From the NCBI RefSeq assembly GCF_002204795.1, contig NZ_NIXO01000039.1, positions 1-62,392 on the forward strand: 62,392 nt of DNA. The letters run 5' to 3'. The position numbers and the translations under genes were made by a program. The notes under the pieces were generated by a model that was given only the letters and a program-made list of their open reading frames with translations, searched no databases and had not been told where the DNA came from. Numbering within the stretch: position 1 is the stretch's first letter; each line of letters starts with the position of its first letter. Shown here one piece after another: positions 7,524 through 15,954 of the stretch. The stretch is from Pseudomonas sp. K2I15. GTDB lineage: Bacteria; Pseudomonadota; Gammaproteobacteria; Pseudomonadales; Pseudomonadaceae.

Positions 7524-8438
7524 CTAGGGGAGTGGCCCCATGGGTTCGAGCTCGCGGATAAGGTCAATCAGTAGGCGAATGCCTACGGGAACCTGTCTGA
7601 AGCTTGAGTAATAGATGTGAAAACCTGGGTCATGGTGAGTCCAGTCCTCAAGGACTCGCCGCAGGGAGCCTTCCGCGATCTGTCGTTCGACTACCTTCGC
7701 AGGCACATACATTAAGCCGGCGCCGCGCATTGCCATCGCTACACCGACCCGGGTCTCATCGATAGTGATGGCGCCCGGCGCGTCTATCTCCATCTGTTGG
7801 TCCTCATTCGAGAATTGCCAGTGGTAGATTCGTGCATTCCCCAGGCGCACGCGTAAACAACGATGTTGGTACAGCTCTTCCGGATGTAGTGGGGTACCGA
7901 ATCGCTCTAGGTAATCAGGCGCTCCAACGACGGCCCATGCCACATCGGGAGAGAGTCGTTGAGCGATCATGTCTTCGGGCACCGTCCCACCGAATCGAAT
8001 CCCTGCATCATGGCCATCGCCGATAACGTCGACCATACGGTTAGTTACGGTGAGGTCAACCTCGATGTCCGGATAGCGATCAATGAAAACCGGAAGAACG
8101 GGGCCGAGCAGTAGTTTTGCTCCGTCGCTCAACACGTTCAGGCGGATACGCCCGGCGGGCTCATCGCGTAGCCGGTTCAGTGTCTCCAGCGCCTGCCCGA
8201 TATCATTTACGGGAGTGCTGATGAGGCTTTGCAGCTCCTCGCCAGCCGCCGTGAGTGTCACGCTTCGGGTGGTGCGATTGAGCAGTCGAACGCCAAGCCG
8301 TGTCTCCAGACCTTTCATGGCATGGCTCAGCGCAGACGCGCTGATGCCCACGTCCAGCCCCGCCTTTCTGAAGCTTTGATGCCGAGCGATGGCAAGGAAA
8401 TAAACAATATCTGCCAGGTTCGTGCGGCTCAGTTGCAT
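7524..8438 (-). CDS. LysR-family transcriptional regulator
   Basis: A 304-residue LysR protein. The start is set at 8438, which gives MQLSRTNLADIVYFLAIARH; the frame is open further upstream but adds only unlike sequence. The helix-turn-helix reads SFRKAGLDVGISASALSHAM (about residues 20-39), followed by LLNRTTRSVTLTAAGE. The effector domain has the DGHDAGIRFGGTVPEDMIA segment that is also found, as ERYDAGVRYGDTVGEGMIA, in the LysR protein at 13576: they are clearly paralogues. It stands just downstream of the aldehyde oxidoreductase genes on the same strand (28 bases) and may be co-transcribed with them. Likely targets are those genes and the divergent-facing cupin operon. Confidence 0.87.
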   Translation of the reverse strand: MQLSRTNLADIVYFLAIARHQSFRKAGLDVGISASALSHAMKGLETRLGVRLLNRTTRSVTLTAAGEELQSLISTPVNDIGQALETLNRLRDEPAGRIRLNVLSDGAKLLLGPVLPVFIDRYPDIEVDLTVTNRMVDVIGDGHDAGIRFGGTVPEDMIAQRLSPDVAWAVVGAPDYLERFGTPLHPEELYQHRCLRVRLGNARIYHWQFSNEDQQMEIDAPGAITIDETRVGVAMAMRGAGLMYVPAKVVERQIAEGSLRRVLEDWTHHDPGFHIYYSSFRQVPVGIRLLIDLIRELEPMGPLP

Positions 8439-8466
8439 TGATGACTCCGAAGCAAAAGCGGTAAGG

Positions 8467-10677
8467 TCAGCCCACAGCGGGCAAGTGGTCAATCAACTTG
8501 TCGAGCGTAATGGGGTAATCACGAACCCTTATGCCGGTAGCGTTATAAACAGCGTTGGCAATCGCCGCTGCCGCTCCTGAAATACCGAGTTCGCCTACAC
8601 CTTTAGCCTTCAGCGGAGTCGAATAGGAGTCAACTTCATCCAGGAAAATAACCTCCTGGTGGGGGATGTCGGCATGCACCGGTACTTCGTAGCCAGCCAG
8701 ATCGTGATTAACAAAATAGCCCAAGCGGTGATCCACAATCATTTCTTCCATAAGTGCTGCACCCGCGCCCATGGTCATTCCCCCGATGATCTGACTACGT
8801 GCTGTTTTGGGGTTGAGTATTCTGCCTGCTGCGCACACTGCCAACTGGCGACGAATGCGAATTTCTCCTGTGGCCGCGTTTACACCAACCTCTACGAAGT
8901 GAGCGCCAAAGGTTTGTTGGGCATACTGCTTAGCCAAGTCGCCAAACTCCATGACGTCTTCGGCCTGCAAGTCGCCGTCTCTTGTCGCTTGTGCCAATGG
9001 TAGGTTTTTCGACCCTTCACGGACGTGGCCATCGATAAATTCGGCTTTTGTCGGATCGAGGCCTAACTTGGTTGCGACCGCTTCTCTAAGTTTCACACAA
9101 GCAGCATAGACGCCCGCCGTGGATGAGGCTGCGCCCCATTGGCCGCCTGAACCCGATGACTCCGGAAATCTTGAGTCGCCCAGGTAGACGTTCACCTTGT
9201 CCATGTCCACGCCCATCATTTCCGCAGCCGTTTGAGCAATGATTGTGTAAGAACCGGTGCCAATATCGGTCATGTCGGTTTCGACGGTGACCATGCCTTT
9301 GCGATCAAGCCGTACGCGAGCAGCTGACTTCGTCGTGGGTGCACCTCGAATCGCGGACGCCATTCCCAGCCCGACCCACCAACCGTCATGCAGTTCTTTA
9401 GCCGGTTGGGTACTACGCCGAGCCCAGCCAAAATGATCGGCTCCCGTATGCAGGCATTCGACTAACTGGCGCTGAGAGAACCGGCGATCAGGCTGCTCCG
9501 GGTCTACCTGAGTGTCGTTGATGACGCGAAACTTCACAGGATCAATCCCCAGTTTCTCAGCTATTTCGTCCATGGCAATTTCCAGTGCCATCATGCCTGG
9601 AGCTTCACCCGGCGCGCGCATGGCGCTACCTTCGGCAAGGTCGAGTTCGGCGAGATACAAGCGTGTCATGCGGTTTGCGCCCGCATACAACGTTCGGGTC
9701 GATGCGGTAGCCGCTTCAGTGCGACCACCGCGCAGATTGCCCGACCAGCTCTCGTGGCCGATGGCAGTGAGGGTGCCGTCCGGATTTGCACCGAGCCGGA
9801 CTCTTTGAATCGTCGCGGGTCTATGGGTCAGGTTGTTAAACATGAGCGGGCGGGGGAGTGCGACTTTCACCGGCCGACCGGCCGCTCTAGCGGCAAGAGC
9901 TGCCAATACGGCGTCGCACAGGATGGTGCCTTTTCCCCCAAAACCACCGCCGATGTAGGGCGAGATCAGGTGAATGTGGTCTTTGGATATACCCAGTGTT
10001 TTTGCAAGGTCTCTGACACCCCAGTTCATCTGCTGAATGGATGTCCATAGCGTCAGTTTGTCTCCCTGCCACTGAGCGATGGTGGCGTGAGGTTCCATCA
10101 TCGCGTGGGCATGATCCGGGGTGGTGTAATGGCCGTCGAGTGTGACCGCTGCCTGCTTGAACGCGCCTTCGAAATCCCCGATTACCGTGTGCGGAGGAGG
10201 GCCGAACGCACCCGGCGCGGGTGTCTTGGCTGACGCTATCTGTGCTGCGAGGTCGTAGGCCCCAGGCTCTCTTACGTAGTAGACCCGAAGCAGAGCCGAA
10301 GCAGCCCTGGCTTGTTCAAACGTCTGTGCGACGACAATGGCTACGGCCTGGTGATAGTGATCGATCTTTGGGCCGGCAAGTGCGCGGTCAACGTAAAATT
10401 CGCCCCTGTCCAGTTGACCCGCATTCTCATAGGTGACGATTGTAATCACGCCGCTGGCTTGGCGTGCTTCGCTCGAATCAATTGAGGAAATTCGGCCTTT
10501 GCCGATTGCTGAACCGACGACATAGCCGTAGGCGGGGGGACTGACAGCGGCCTGTTGTTCGTAAGCATAGGTCGCCGTGCCGGTTGTTTTCAGTTTGCCT
10601 TCAACTCGATCTTTGGGTTGACCAATCACTTTCATTTGATCGATGGGATTGGTGCTCGCAGGCGTATCAAACTTCAT
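8467..10677 (-). CDS. Molybdenum-binding subunit of a periplasmic aldehyde oxidoreductase (PaoC/YagR-like)
   Basis: A 736-residue xanthine-oxidase-family large subunit that would oxidise aldehydes to acids at a molybdopterin-cytosine-dinucleotide centre. Seen in order: DRVEGKLKTTGTATYAYE at the N-terminus, GGGFGGKG near residue 245 (cofactor loop), and GVGELGISG near the end, whose Glu (E696) is the family's catalytic base. Length matches E. coli PaoC (about 732). It has no signal of its own and would be co-exported with the Tat-bearing small subunit. It is the third gene of an A-B-C order operon. No PaoD/XdhC-type maturation gene is in the window. Confidence 0.9.
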   Translation of the reverse strand: MKFDTPASTNPIDQMKVIGQPKDRVEGKLKTTGTATYAYEQQAAVSPPAYGYVVGSAIGKGRISSIDSSEARQASGVITIVTYENAGQLDRGEFYVDRALAGPKIDHYHQAVAIVVAQTFEQARAASALLRVYYVREPGAYDLAAQIASAKTPAPGAFGPPPHTVIGDFEGAFKQAAVTLDGHYTTPDHAHAMMEPHATIAQWQGDKLTLWTSIQQMNWGVRDLAKTLGISKDHIHLISPYIGGGFGGKGTILCDAVLAALAARAAGRPVKVALPRPLMFNNLTHRPATIQRVRLGANPDGTLTAIGHESWSGNLRGGRTEAATASTRTLYAGANRMTRLYLAELDLAEGSAMRAPGEAPGMMALEIAMDEIAEKLGIDPVKFRVINDTQVDPEQPDRRFSQRQLVECLHTGADHFGWARRSTQPAKELHDGWWVGLGMASAIRGAPTTKSAARVRLDRKGMVTVETDMTDIGTGSYTIIAQTAAEMMGVDMDKVNVYLGDSRFPESSGSGGQWGAASSTAGVYAACVKLREAVATKLGLDPTKAEFIDGHVREGSKNLPLAQATRDGDLQAEDVMEFGDLAKQYAQQTFGAHFVEVGVNAATGEIRIRRQLAVCAAGRILNPKTARSQIIGGMTMGAGAALMEEMIVDHRLGYFVNHDLAGYEVPVHADIPHQEVIFLDEVDSYSTPLKAKGVGELGISGAAAAIANAVYNATGIRVRDYPITLDKLIDHLPAVG

Positions 10678-10729
10678 GAGGCTTACTCCTGGTCAATCGA
10701 CCGCAGCCGTGCAATGCCGGTGGTGTTGC

Positions 10730-11680
10730 TTAGGAAGATGCAGTGGAAAGCGCAAGGCCAATCGTCCGTTCCGCCAGTTTGATCTTGAAGGCGTTCTGCG
10801 CGGTAGGATTAGCGGCAGCCAGCAAATGTGTGGCTACGGCCTTCGCGCCATCAGGCAGATAAGCTTCGGCCTCTTCACTTCGCCAAGGCTTGTACGCCAC
10901 GCCTCCCAGGGCGAGTTGCCCCGTCCGGTCTGGCAGTACGATCGCCGCGACAGAAACCAGCGCAAACGCGTAGGAGGCGCGGTCACGAACCTTGTAGTAG
11001 ATATGCTCGCCCACTAAAGGTTTAGGCAGCGTCACGGCAGTAATCAGTTCGCCGTTGTTCAGGATGTTCTCGATATGGGGGGTGGTCCCCGGTGCGCTGT
11101 AAAGGTCGGCGAGATCAATCGTTCTAACTTGGCCGTCCGAGTTGAGTGTTTCTACCCTTGCGCCCAATGCTCGCATCGCTACAGCCATGTCACTGGGATG
11201 GCTGGCAATGCAGGCATCGCTGACCCCGATGATTGCTTGTTGCCGACTGGATCCACCGATTGCAGAGCAGCCGGCACCCGGACGCCGCTTATTGCAAGGC
11301 TGATTGGTATCGTAAAAGTAGGCGCACCGGGTGCGTTGCAATAGATTGCCTGCCGTTGTGGCTTTGTTGCGCAATTGCCCTGACGCTCCCGCGAGCAGTG
11401 CCTTGGATAGTACGGCGTAGTCTTGACGCACCTGAGGCGCAGCAGCCAAGTCGGTGTTACGCACCATGGCGCCGATCCTTAGCCCGCCGTCCTTGGTCGG
11501 GGTGATTTCATCGAGCGCCAGTCCGTTTACATCTATCAGGTGCTGGGGGATTTCTATTTCCAGTTTCATCAAGTCCAGCAAATTGGTGCCGCCGGCGATG
11601 AATCGGGCGCCTGGATTTTGGGCTGCTGCGTCAACCGCTTGCTGTAAAGAGGTGACACGCTCGTACGTAAAAGATTTCAT
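10730..11680 (-). CDS. FAD-binding subunit of the aldehyde oxidoreductase (PaoB/YagS-like)
   Basis: A 316-residue subunit that passes electrons between FAD and iron-sulfur clusters. The FAD loop is FIAGGTNLLDLMK near residue 30. A second segment, NLLQRTRCAYFYDTNQPCN followed by RRPGAGCSA, holds the cysteines that bind an extra 4Fe-4S cluster in E. coli PaoB; this separates the group from ordinary xanthine dehydrogenases. Its ATG overlaps the small-subunit stop (ATGA), so translation is coupled. The large-subunit gene starts 52 bases after its stop. Confidence 0.9.
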   Translation of the reverse strand: MKSFTYERVTSLQQAVDAAAQNPGARFIAGGTNLLDLMKLEIEIPQHLIDVNGLALDEITPTKDGGLRIGAMVRNTDLAAAPQVRQDYAVLSKALLAGASGQLRNKATTAGNLLQRTRCAYFYDTNQPCNKRRPGAGCSAIGGSSRQQAIIGVSDACIASHPSDMAVAMRALGARVETLNSDGQVRTIDLADLYSAPGTTPHIENILNNGELITAVTLPKPLVGEHIYYKVRDRASYAFALVSVAAIVLPDRTGQLALGGVAYKPWRSEEAEAYLPDGAKAVATHLLAAANPTAQNAFKIKLAERTIGLALSTASS

Positions 11681-12345
11681 GCCTCACCCCCGGCTATCTC
11701 TTGAATGGCATCGACGATGTTGGAGTACGCCCCGCAACGGCAGATATTTCCGCTCATGCGCTCGCGGATTTCAGCGGCTGTGACGGTGCTGCTGGCGATC
11801 AAGTCGCTACTGACGTGGCTGGGTATGCCGGCCTTTATCTCGTCAAGCATCGCGACTGCCGAGCAAATTTGTCCGGGTGTGCAGTAACCGCATTGGTAGC
11901 CGTCATGCTTGATGAACGCTGATTGCATTGGGTGCAGGTTGTCCGGCGTACCGAGCCCTTCAATGGTGGTGATGCTGTCACCTTCGTGCATGACCGCAAG
12001 CGTGAGACATGAGTTTATTCGTCGGCCTTCCACGATCACGGTACATGCCCCGCACTGGCCATGGTCACAGCCCTTCTTGCTTCCGGTCAGATGCAGCCTT
12101 TCTCGAAGTGCGTCCAGGAGCGTGGTGCGGTTATCGACGTCCAAGGCAACTCGCCGCCCATTGAGGGTGAACGTCACATGACTTCCTGGCGGGCTCTGCG
12201 CTGCTGTTTTGATGTTGGCAGTCGCTTGGGCATCATCGGTCTTCGCCAAAACGGCTGTGACGGCGGTACCTGCGGTGCCGATCAGCACTTGTCGTCGCGA
12301 CAGCTCTATTCCAGCTCCGGGTGCGGTGGGGTTTCCAGGGTTCAT
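11677..12345 (-). CDS. 2Fe-2S subunit of the aldehyde oxidoreductase with Tat signal (PaoA/YagT-like)
   Basis: A 222-residue subunit. The start at 12345 is chosen for its GGAG ribosome site 6 bases upstream and because it puts the twin-arginine motif LSRRQVLIG at residues 15-23, as in E. coli PaoA; in-frame ATGs further up lack such a site. The mature part has the plant-ferredoxin-type cluster (KKGCDHGQCGACTV then a fourth Cys) and the second 2Fe-2S domain (CGYCTPGQ and GNICRCG). The Tat signal should carry the assembled three-subunit enzyme to the periplasm. First gene of the paoABC-like operon. Confidence 0.88.
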   Translation of the reverse strand: MNPGNPTAPGAGIELSRRQVLIGTAGTAVTAVLAKTDDAQATANIKTAAQSPPGSHVTFTLNGRRVALDVDNRTTLLDALRERLHLTGSKKGCDHGQCGACTVIVEGRRINSCLTLAVMHEGDSITTIEGLGTPDNLHPMQSAFIKHDGYQCGYCTPGQICSAVAMLDEIKAGIPSHVSSDLIASSTVTAAEIRERMSGNICRCGAYSNIVDAIQEIAGGEA

Positions 12346-12611
12346 CAACGTCTCCATTCGCAGTGTGGGTGGCTGAAGCCGGGTGCTCCTAGAAGATTCC
12401 TTTGCGTTGCTCATCTCCCGCGGCGAGTGCGCGGCTTGAAGAAGCAATGTTGGCGGACTGTCCATCATGGGAGCCTATGGCACTGTGTTGTTGCTGATAA
12501 CTGGCGTTTTCAGAATGAATCCATGAGCGGTGTTCAGCAATCTAAGGAGTTACCCCGTGTGGGCAGGGATCACCCTCCCAAGTTGGACAAGCTCGCTAGC
12601 GAGGTTGCATG

Positions 12612-12650
12612 TACTCATAACAGTTATCTGATTTACTCATGAGTGCTCAT
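12612..12650 (+). promoter_or_regulatory. Three TnCTCAT direct repeats between the oxidoreductase operon and the ABM gene
   Basis: TACTCAT (12612), TACTCAT (12634) and TGCTCAT (12644) lie 22 and 10 bases apart, close to whole helical turns. The middle copy is part of the 10-bp palindrome ACTCATGAGT. They sit in the 355-base divergent gap (12346-12700) and match the core of the repeats at 6080 and 6148. Candidate operator for the ABM/DUF1330/LysR operon and perhaps for the divergent paoABC-like genes. The rest of the gap shows no gene or strong terminator. Confidence 0.45.
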
Positions 12651-12700
12651 CGAATGTGGGCTGTAGCATGACTTCGCTAATAACCCTGAGAGAACTAAGA

Positions 12701-13090
12701 ATGCGGATATCAGCTCTGCTGGCCACTGTTGTAATGGGCTGTTTCTGGGTGGGGGCAGTGTTTGCTGCGCCACCAGCAGAGCAAGTCGTGCGTATTGCGC
12801 AGCTTGTGATTGATCCGGCGCAACTGGCGGCCTATCAAGCTGCAGTCAAAGAGGAAATGGCCGATTCCGTTCGCCTTGAGCCGGGTGTAATAGCTATCTA
12901 TTCGGTTGCAGAAAAAGATCATCCGAATCGGCTGCACTTCTTCGAAATCTATGCGGATGAGGCGGCGTATCGAAGCCATATTGCGTCTGCGCATTTCCGA
13001 AAGTACGTGAAAACGACGCAGTCGATGATCCTGTCCAGAGTATTAACCGAAACCGAACCGGTTCAACTCAGCACTCAGCGTGGTCGATGA
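12701..13090 (+). CDS. Exported ABM-domain (antibiotic biosynthesis monooxygenase-like) protein
   Basis: A 129-residue protein with a Sec signal peptide (MRISALLATVVMGCFWVGAV, cleavage after AVFA-A). The start at 12701 is chosen because it begins the signal peptide; upstream in-frame codons do not. The mature part is one ABM domain: QVVRIAQLVIDP, EPGVIAIYSV, LHFFEIYADEAAYRSHIAS. Some ABM proteins oxidise hydroquinones without a cofactor; others only bind small molecules. It is the paralogue of the gene broken by the IS at 128-391. It leads a probable operon with the DUF1330 and LysR genes. Confidence 0.8.
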   Translation: MRISALLATVVMGCFWVGAVFAAPPAEQVVRIAQLVIDPAQLAAYQAAVKEEMADSVRLEPGVIAIYSVAEKDHPNRLHFFEIYADEAAYRSHIASAHFRKYVKTTQSMILSRVLTETEPVQLSTQRGR

Positions 13091-13164
13091 CACGATTTTC
13101 CGTGAGGGCTAGTCGTTGCCAGGTATGCGTGCTGAACACATTGGTTTTTCAATGGAGGAAAGTG

Positions 13165-13560
13165 ATGAAAAATGTGAAGGTGTTGGCGTTTGCGATGGTG
13201 GGTCTGGCGTTTTTCGGGGCAGGCAGCTGCCGGGTAATTGCATCCGAGGCTCCTTCGGCAACGCCCCCGGCCTACTATGTCGCCGAGTTTGAGGTCACTG
13301 ATCCCGAAGGGATGAAGCCTTACAGCGCAAAGGTAGAGGCAACTTTCAAACCCTATGGAGGGCATTTCATTGTGCGTGGTGGCAAGACCATTTCGCTTGA
13401 AGGTGAAGCGCCTAAGCGTCGAACTGTTGTCATTGAGTTTGCGAGTGTCGAAAAAGCCCAGGCTTGGTACAACTCTGCTGAGTACACCGAACTGAGAAAA
13501 GTCCGCCAGCGTTCAGCCAAGACAGACGTCTATTTGATTGAGGGCGTATCGGCGCAATAA
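13165..13560 (+). CDS. Exported DUF1330-domain protein
   Basis: A 131-residue protein. The ATG at 13165 has a GGAGG site 6 bases upstream and begins a signal peptide (KNVKVLAFAMVGLAFFGAG); a cysteine at about residue 22 could make it a lipoprotein, though the lipobox is poor. The mature part is a DUF1330 domain, a dimeric alpha-beta barrel related to ABM: AYYVAEFEVTDPEGMKPY, FIVRGG and VVIEFASVEKAQAWYNS. Function is unknown. It lies 74 bases after the ABM gene and 15 bases before the LysR gene, so the three probably form one transcript. Confidence 0.8.
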   Translation: MKNVKVLAFAMVGLAFFGAGSCRVIASEAPSATPPAYYVAEFEVTDPEGMKPYSAKVEATFKPYGGHFIVRGGKTISLEGEAPKRRTVVIEFASVEKAQAWYNSAEYTELRKVRQRSAKTDVYLIEGVSAQ

Positions 13561-13575
13561 TCAGGGAGTCGACAA

Positions 13576-14490
13576 ATGCTGCGCGAGAATGCGAACGATC
13601 TGCTGGTCTTCATTGCAGTAGCGCGGGAAAGAAGTTTCACGAAAGCGGCTTCACAGCTTCGTGTCTCTCAATCTGCGATGAGTCATACCATCAAGGCATT
13701 CGAGGAAAGGTTAGGCCTCAGGCTTTTGACCCGCACCACGCGAAGCGTCACATTGACTGATGCCGGGCAGGCGCTTTACGACAGCATGAGCCCGCACTTC
13801 GAGGCAATGGAAGCCAATTTTCAGACACTGCTGGGCCTTCGAGATAAACCCGCCGGTACGATACGGATCAGCGCAGCAGATTTCAGCTTTCACACCGTGT
13901 TATGGCCAGTGCTGGAAGTATTTTTGGCGAGTTACCCGGACATCAACGTGGAAGTCAACTGTGACTATCGACTGGTCGACATCGTAGCCGAACGTTACGA
14001 CGCAGGCGTGAGATACGGTGACACTGTGGGGGAAGGGATGATCGCGACAAGAATTGCCCCTGACATGCGGATGGCCGTCGTAGCTACGCCAGACTACTTT
14101 AGGTTGCATGTGCCGCCCAGAGAACTCCACGAGCTAGGCTGCCACAACTGCATCAACATGCGATTCCCCACCCACGGTGGAATCTACACTTGGGAGTTCG
14201 AAAAAGAAGGTATCACCAAGAATATTCAAGTGAGTGGGCAACTCGTCGTCAATGGAGTTTATCAAACGCTCGATGCTTGCCGGAGCGGGGCTGGGTTGGG
14301 ATATTTACCAGAAACACTTGTTCAACAGCACATCGACAGTGGTGACTTGATTCGAGTGTTGCAGGATTGGTGCCCGCCGTTCGCCGGGTTTCACCTGTAT
14401 TACCCCAGTCGCCTTCAATCTTCACCTGCGTTCAGCCTTTTAGTGGAAGCACTACGCTATCCCCGGAGAGTCGAAGCTGGTGAAGATTAA
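13576..14490 (+). CDS. LysR-family transcriptional regulator
   Basis: A 304-residue LysR protein, paralogous to the one at 7524. The helix-turn-helix is SFTKAASQLRVSQSAMSHTI (about residues 20-39), with LLTRTTRSVTLTDAGQ after it. It is the last gene of the ABM/DUF1330 operon, 15 bases behind DUF1330, so it probably controls its own operon. The TnCTCAT repeats upstream of the operon are its candidate sites. The effector is unknown. Confidence 0.87.
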   Translation: MLRENANDLLVFIAVARERSFTKAASQLRVSQSAMSHTIKAFEERLGLRLLTRTTRSVTLTDAGQALYDSMSPHFEAMEANFQTLLGLRDKPAGTIRISAADFSFHTVLWPVLEVFLASYPDINVEVNCDYRLVDIVAERYDAGVRYGDTVGEGMIATRIAPDMRMAVVATPDYFRLHVPPRELHELGCHNCINMRFPTHGGIYTWEFEKEGITKNIQVSGQLVVNGVYQTLDACRSGAGLGYLPETLVQQHIDSGDLIRVLQDWCPPFAGFHLYYPSRLQSSPAFSLLVEALRYPRRVEAGED

Positions 14491-14791
14491 ATACCGTTTA
14501 TGGTCAAGCATCACTTTGCCGTTAAAGCGGAGGTGACTCATCTCTCGATGCAAGTTCAAAGCTATGTGCCGAGTGGCGCGTTTGTACCATTTTAAAGATT
14601 TCCAAGTCCGGCCCGCTCGGAGTTCTCCTCATCAATAGCCCACTCGTCCTCAGGCTGGGGGCATCCTTTTCAAACCATCCAAAGCATGCCCTCAGATGTG
14701 CCCCCAATGTAGCAATCCACTGGAAGTGAATGGAGCTCCATGGTTGGTGGAAACGCAAAAATGATCAGCTGAACAGCCTGCCAGCCGACGC
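14491..14791. other. 301-base gap at the junction of the accessory block and mexT
   Basis: This gap lies between two convergent LysR-type genes. A 78-codon minus-strand frame (14522-14758) exists, but it has no ribosome site and no resemblance I recognise, so it is not called. No start of mexE, the gene usually following mexT in P. aeruginosa, is seen. No IS end or att-like repeat was recognised. Confidence 0.4.
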
Positions 14792-15706
14792 CTAAAGACT
14801 CTCAGGGTCGCCAAAGAACATCTGAATCCGCGACCTTAACCAACGCTCCCCCGGATCATTGTCCTGGGACCCGCGCCACGCCATGTGCAATTCAAACGTG
14901 CGCACCGGCAACGGCGGTTCCTCAGCCCGCAAGCCACCCGCAGACGTCAGCGCTTCAGCGGCATAGTCCGGCACGGTTGCGACAATATCGGTGCCCGCCA
15001 GCAACGTCCCCAACCCATTGAACTGCGGCACCGCCAGCACCACATGACGCTTGCGGCCGAGCTTCTCCAGTTCTTCATCCAGAAACCCGCTCAAGTCCCC
15101 GGCGAACGACACCAATGCATGCGGCCGGGCGCAAAAATCATCCAGGCTCATGGAACCCGGCATGCTGTCGGCTCGCAGCAGCATCGGTTTGCTGCGGCGC
15201 AGTACCTTGCGCTTGGCGTTGGCCGGCAAGTCGGTGGTGTAGCTCACACCAATCGAGATTTCCCCGGAGGCCAGCAAGCCCGGCATCAAGATGTAGTTAA
15301 CGCGGCGCACCACCAGCACGATGCCCGGGGCTTCGGCCCGCAGGCGCTTGAGCAGCAGGGGCAGCAGGGCGAATTCGACGTCGTCGGACAGGCCGATGCG
15401 GAATACGGCGGTGCTGGTGGCCGGGTCGAATTCGGAGGCGCGACTGACGGCCGTGGAAATCGAGTCCAGGGCCGGGGAGAGCAGGGCGAAGATCTCTACC
15501 GCACGGGCCGAAGGCTCCATGCTGCGCCCGGTACGTACGAACAACGGGTCGTCGAACAAGCCGCGCAGGCGCGACAACGCCGCGCTGATGGCCGGCTGGC
15601 CAAGGAACAATTTCTCGGCAGCGCGGGTCACACTGCGTTCATGCATCAAGGTTTCGAATACGATCAACAGGTTGAGGTCGACACGACGCAGGTCGTTACG
15701 GTTCAT
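14792..15706 (-). CDS. mexT: MexT-type LysR regulator
   Basis: A 304-residue LysR protein that I recognise as MexT. The N-terminus VDLNLLIVFETLMHERSVTR and the segment LFDDPLFVRTGRSMEP are near-identical to P. aeruginosa MexT, and the length is the same as the active form. MexT is an activator of mexEF-oprN multidrug efflux and of mexS, responding to disulfide/electrophile stress. It is divergent from mexS, as in P. aeruginosa. In contrast to P. aeruginosa, no mexEF-oprN follows; the next gene downstream is the LysR gene of the accessory block. The frame is intact, with no sign of the inactivating insertion seen in some laboratory strains. Confidence 0.9.
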   Translation of the reverse strand: MNRNDLRRVDLNLLIVFETLMHERSVTRAAEKLFLGQPAISAALSRLRGLFDDPLFVRTGRSMEPSARAVEIFALLSPALDSISTAVSRASEFDPATSTAVFRIGLSDDVEFALLPLLLKRLRAEAPGIVLVVRRVNYILMPGLLASGEISIGVSYTTDLPANAKRKVLRRSKPMLLRADSMPGSMSLDDFCARPHALVSFAGDLSGFLDEELEKLGRKRHVVLAVPQFNGLGTLLAGTDIVATVPDYAAEALTSAGGLRAEEPPLPVRTFELHMAWRGSQDNDPGERWLRSRIQMFFGDPESL

Positions 15707-15954
15707 CTTGTGTCCCAGGCGGCGTCAGTAAACTTGACGGGAGCGGCCGTATAAGAACAATGGCCGGCATGAATCTTACGGGGAAAGGCTGGTACTCTGC
15801 ACCGGCTAATTCAGTTTTCCTACATGGCTTGGTACATTTTCCGTATGTGCGGAATCAATGACAGGCATGTCGACTATTAACGGCGACCGGTGGTCTTGCT
15901 CCGAAAGCCCAGATAGAGTTCATGGCAATAGAGGTTACTTTGACGAGGTTTGCG
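15707..15954. promoter_or_regulatory. mexT-mexS divergent control region with a weak MexT-box-like site
   Basis: The 248-base gap separates mexT and mexS. GACA-N5-GTCGAC-N4-AACGG at 15860-15883 partly resembles the nod-box-type MexT site as I recall it (ATCA-N5-GTCGAT-N4-ACYAT): 3 of 4 and 5 of 6 in the first two blocks, poor in the third. It lies about 72 bases before the mexS start. The match is suggestive only. Confidence 0.3.

Noticed and set aside
14522..14758. A 78-codon minus-strand frame between the LysR gene and mexT
   Set aside because: No ribosome site, no recognised family, not similar to MexE; considered chance.
15860..15883. A confident MexT box
   Set aside because: Only the first two blocks resemble the consensus as I recall it; kept as a weak candidate inside the control-region entry.
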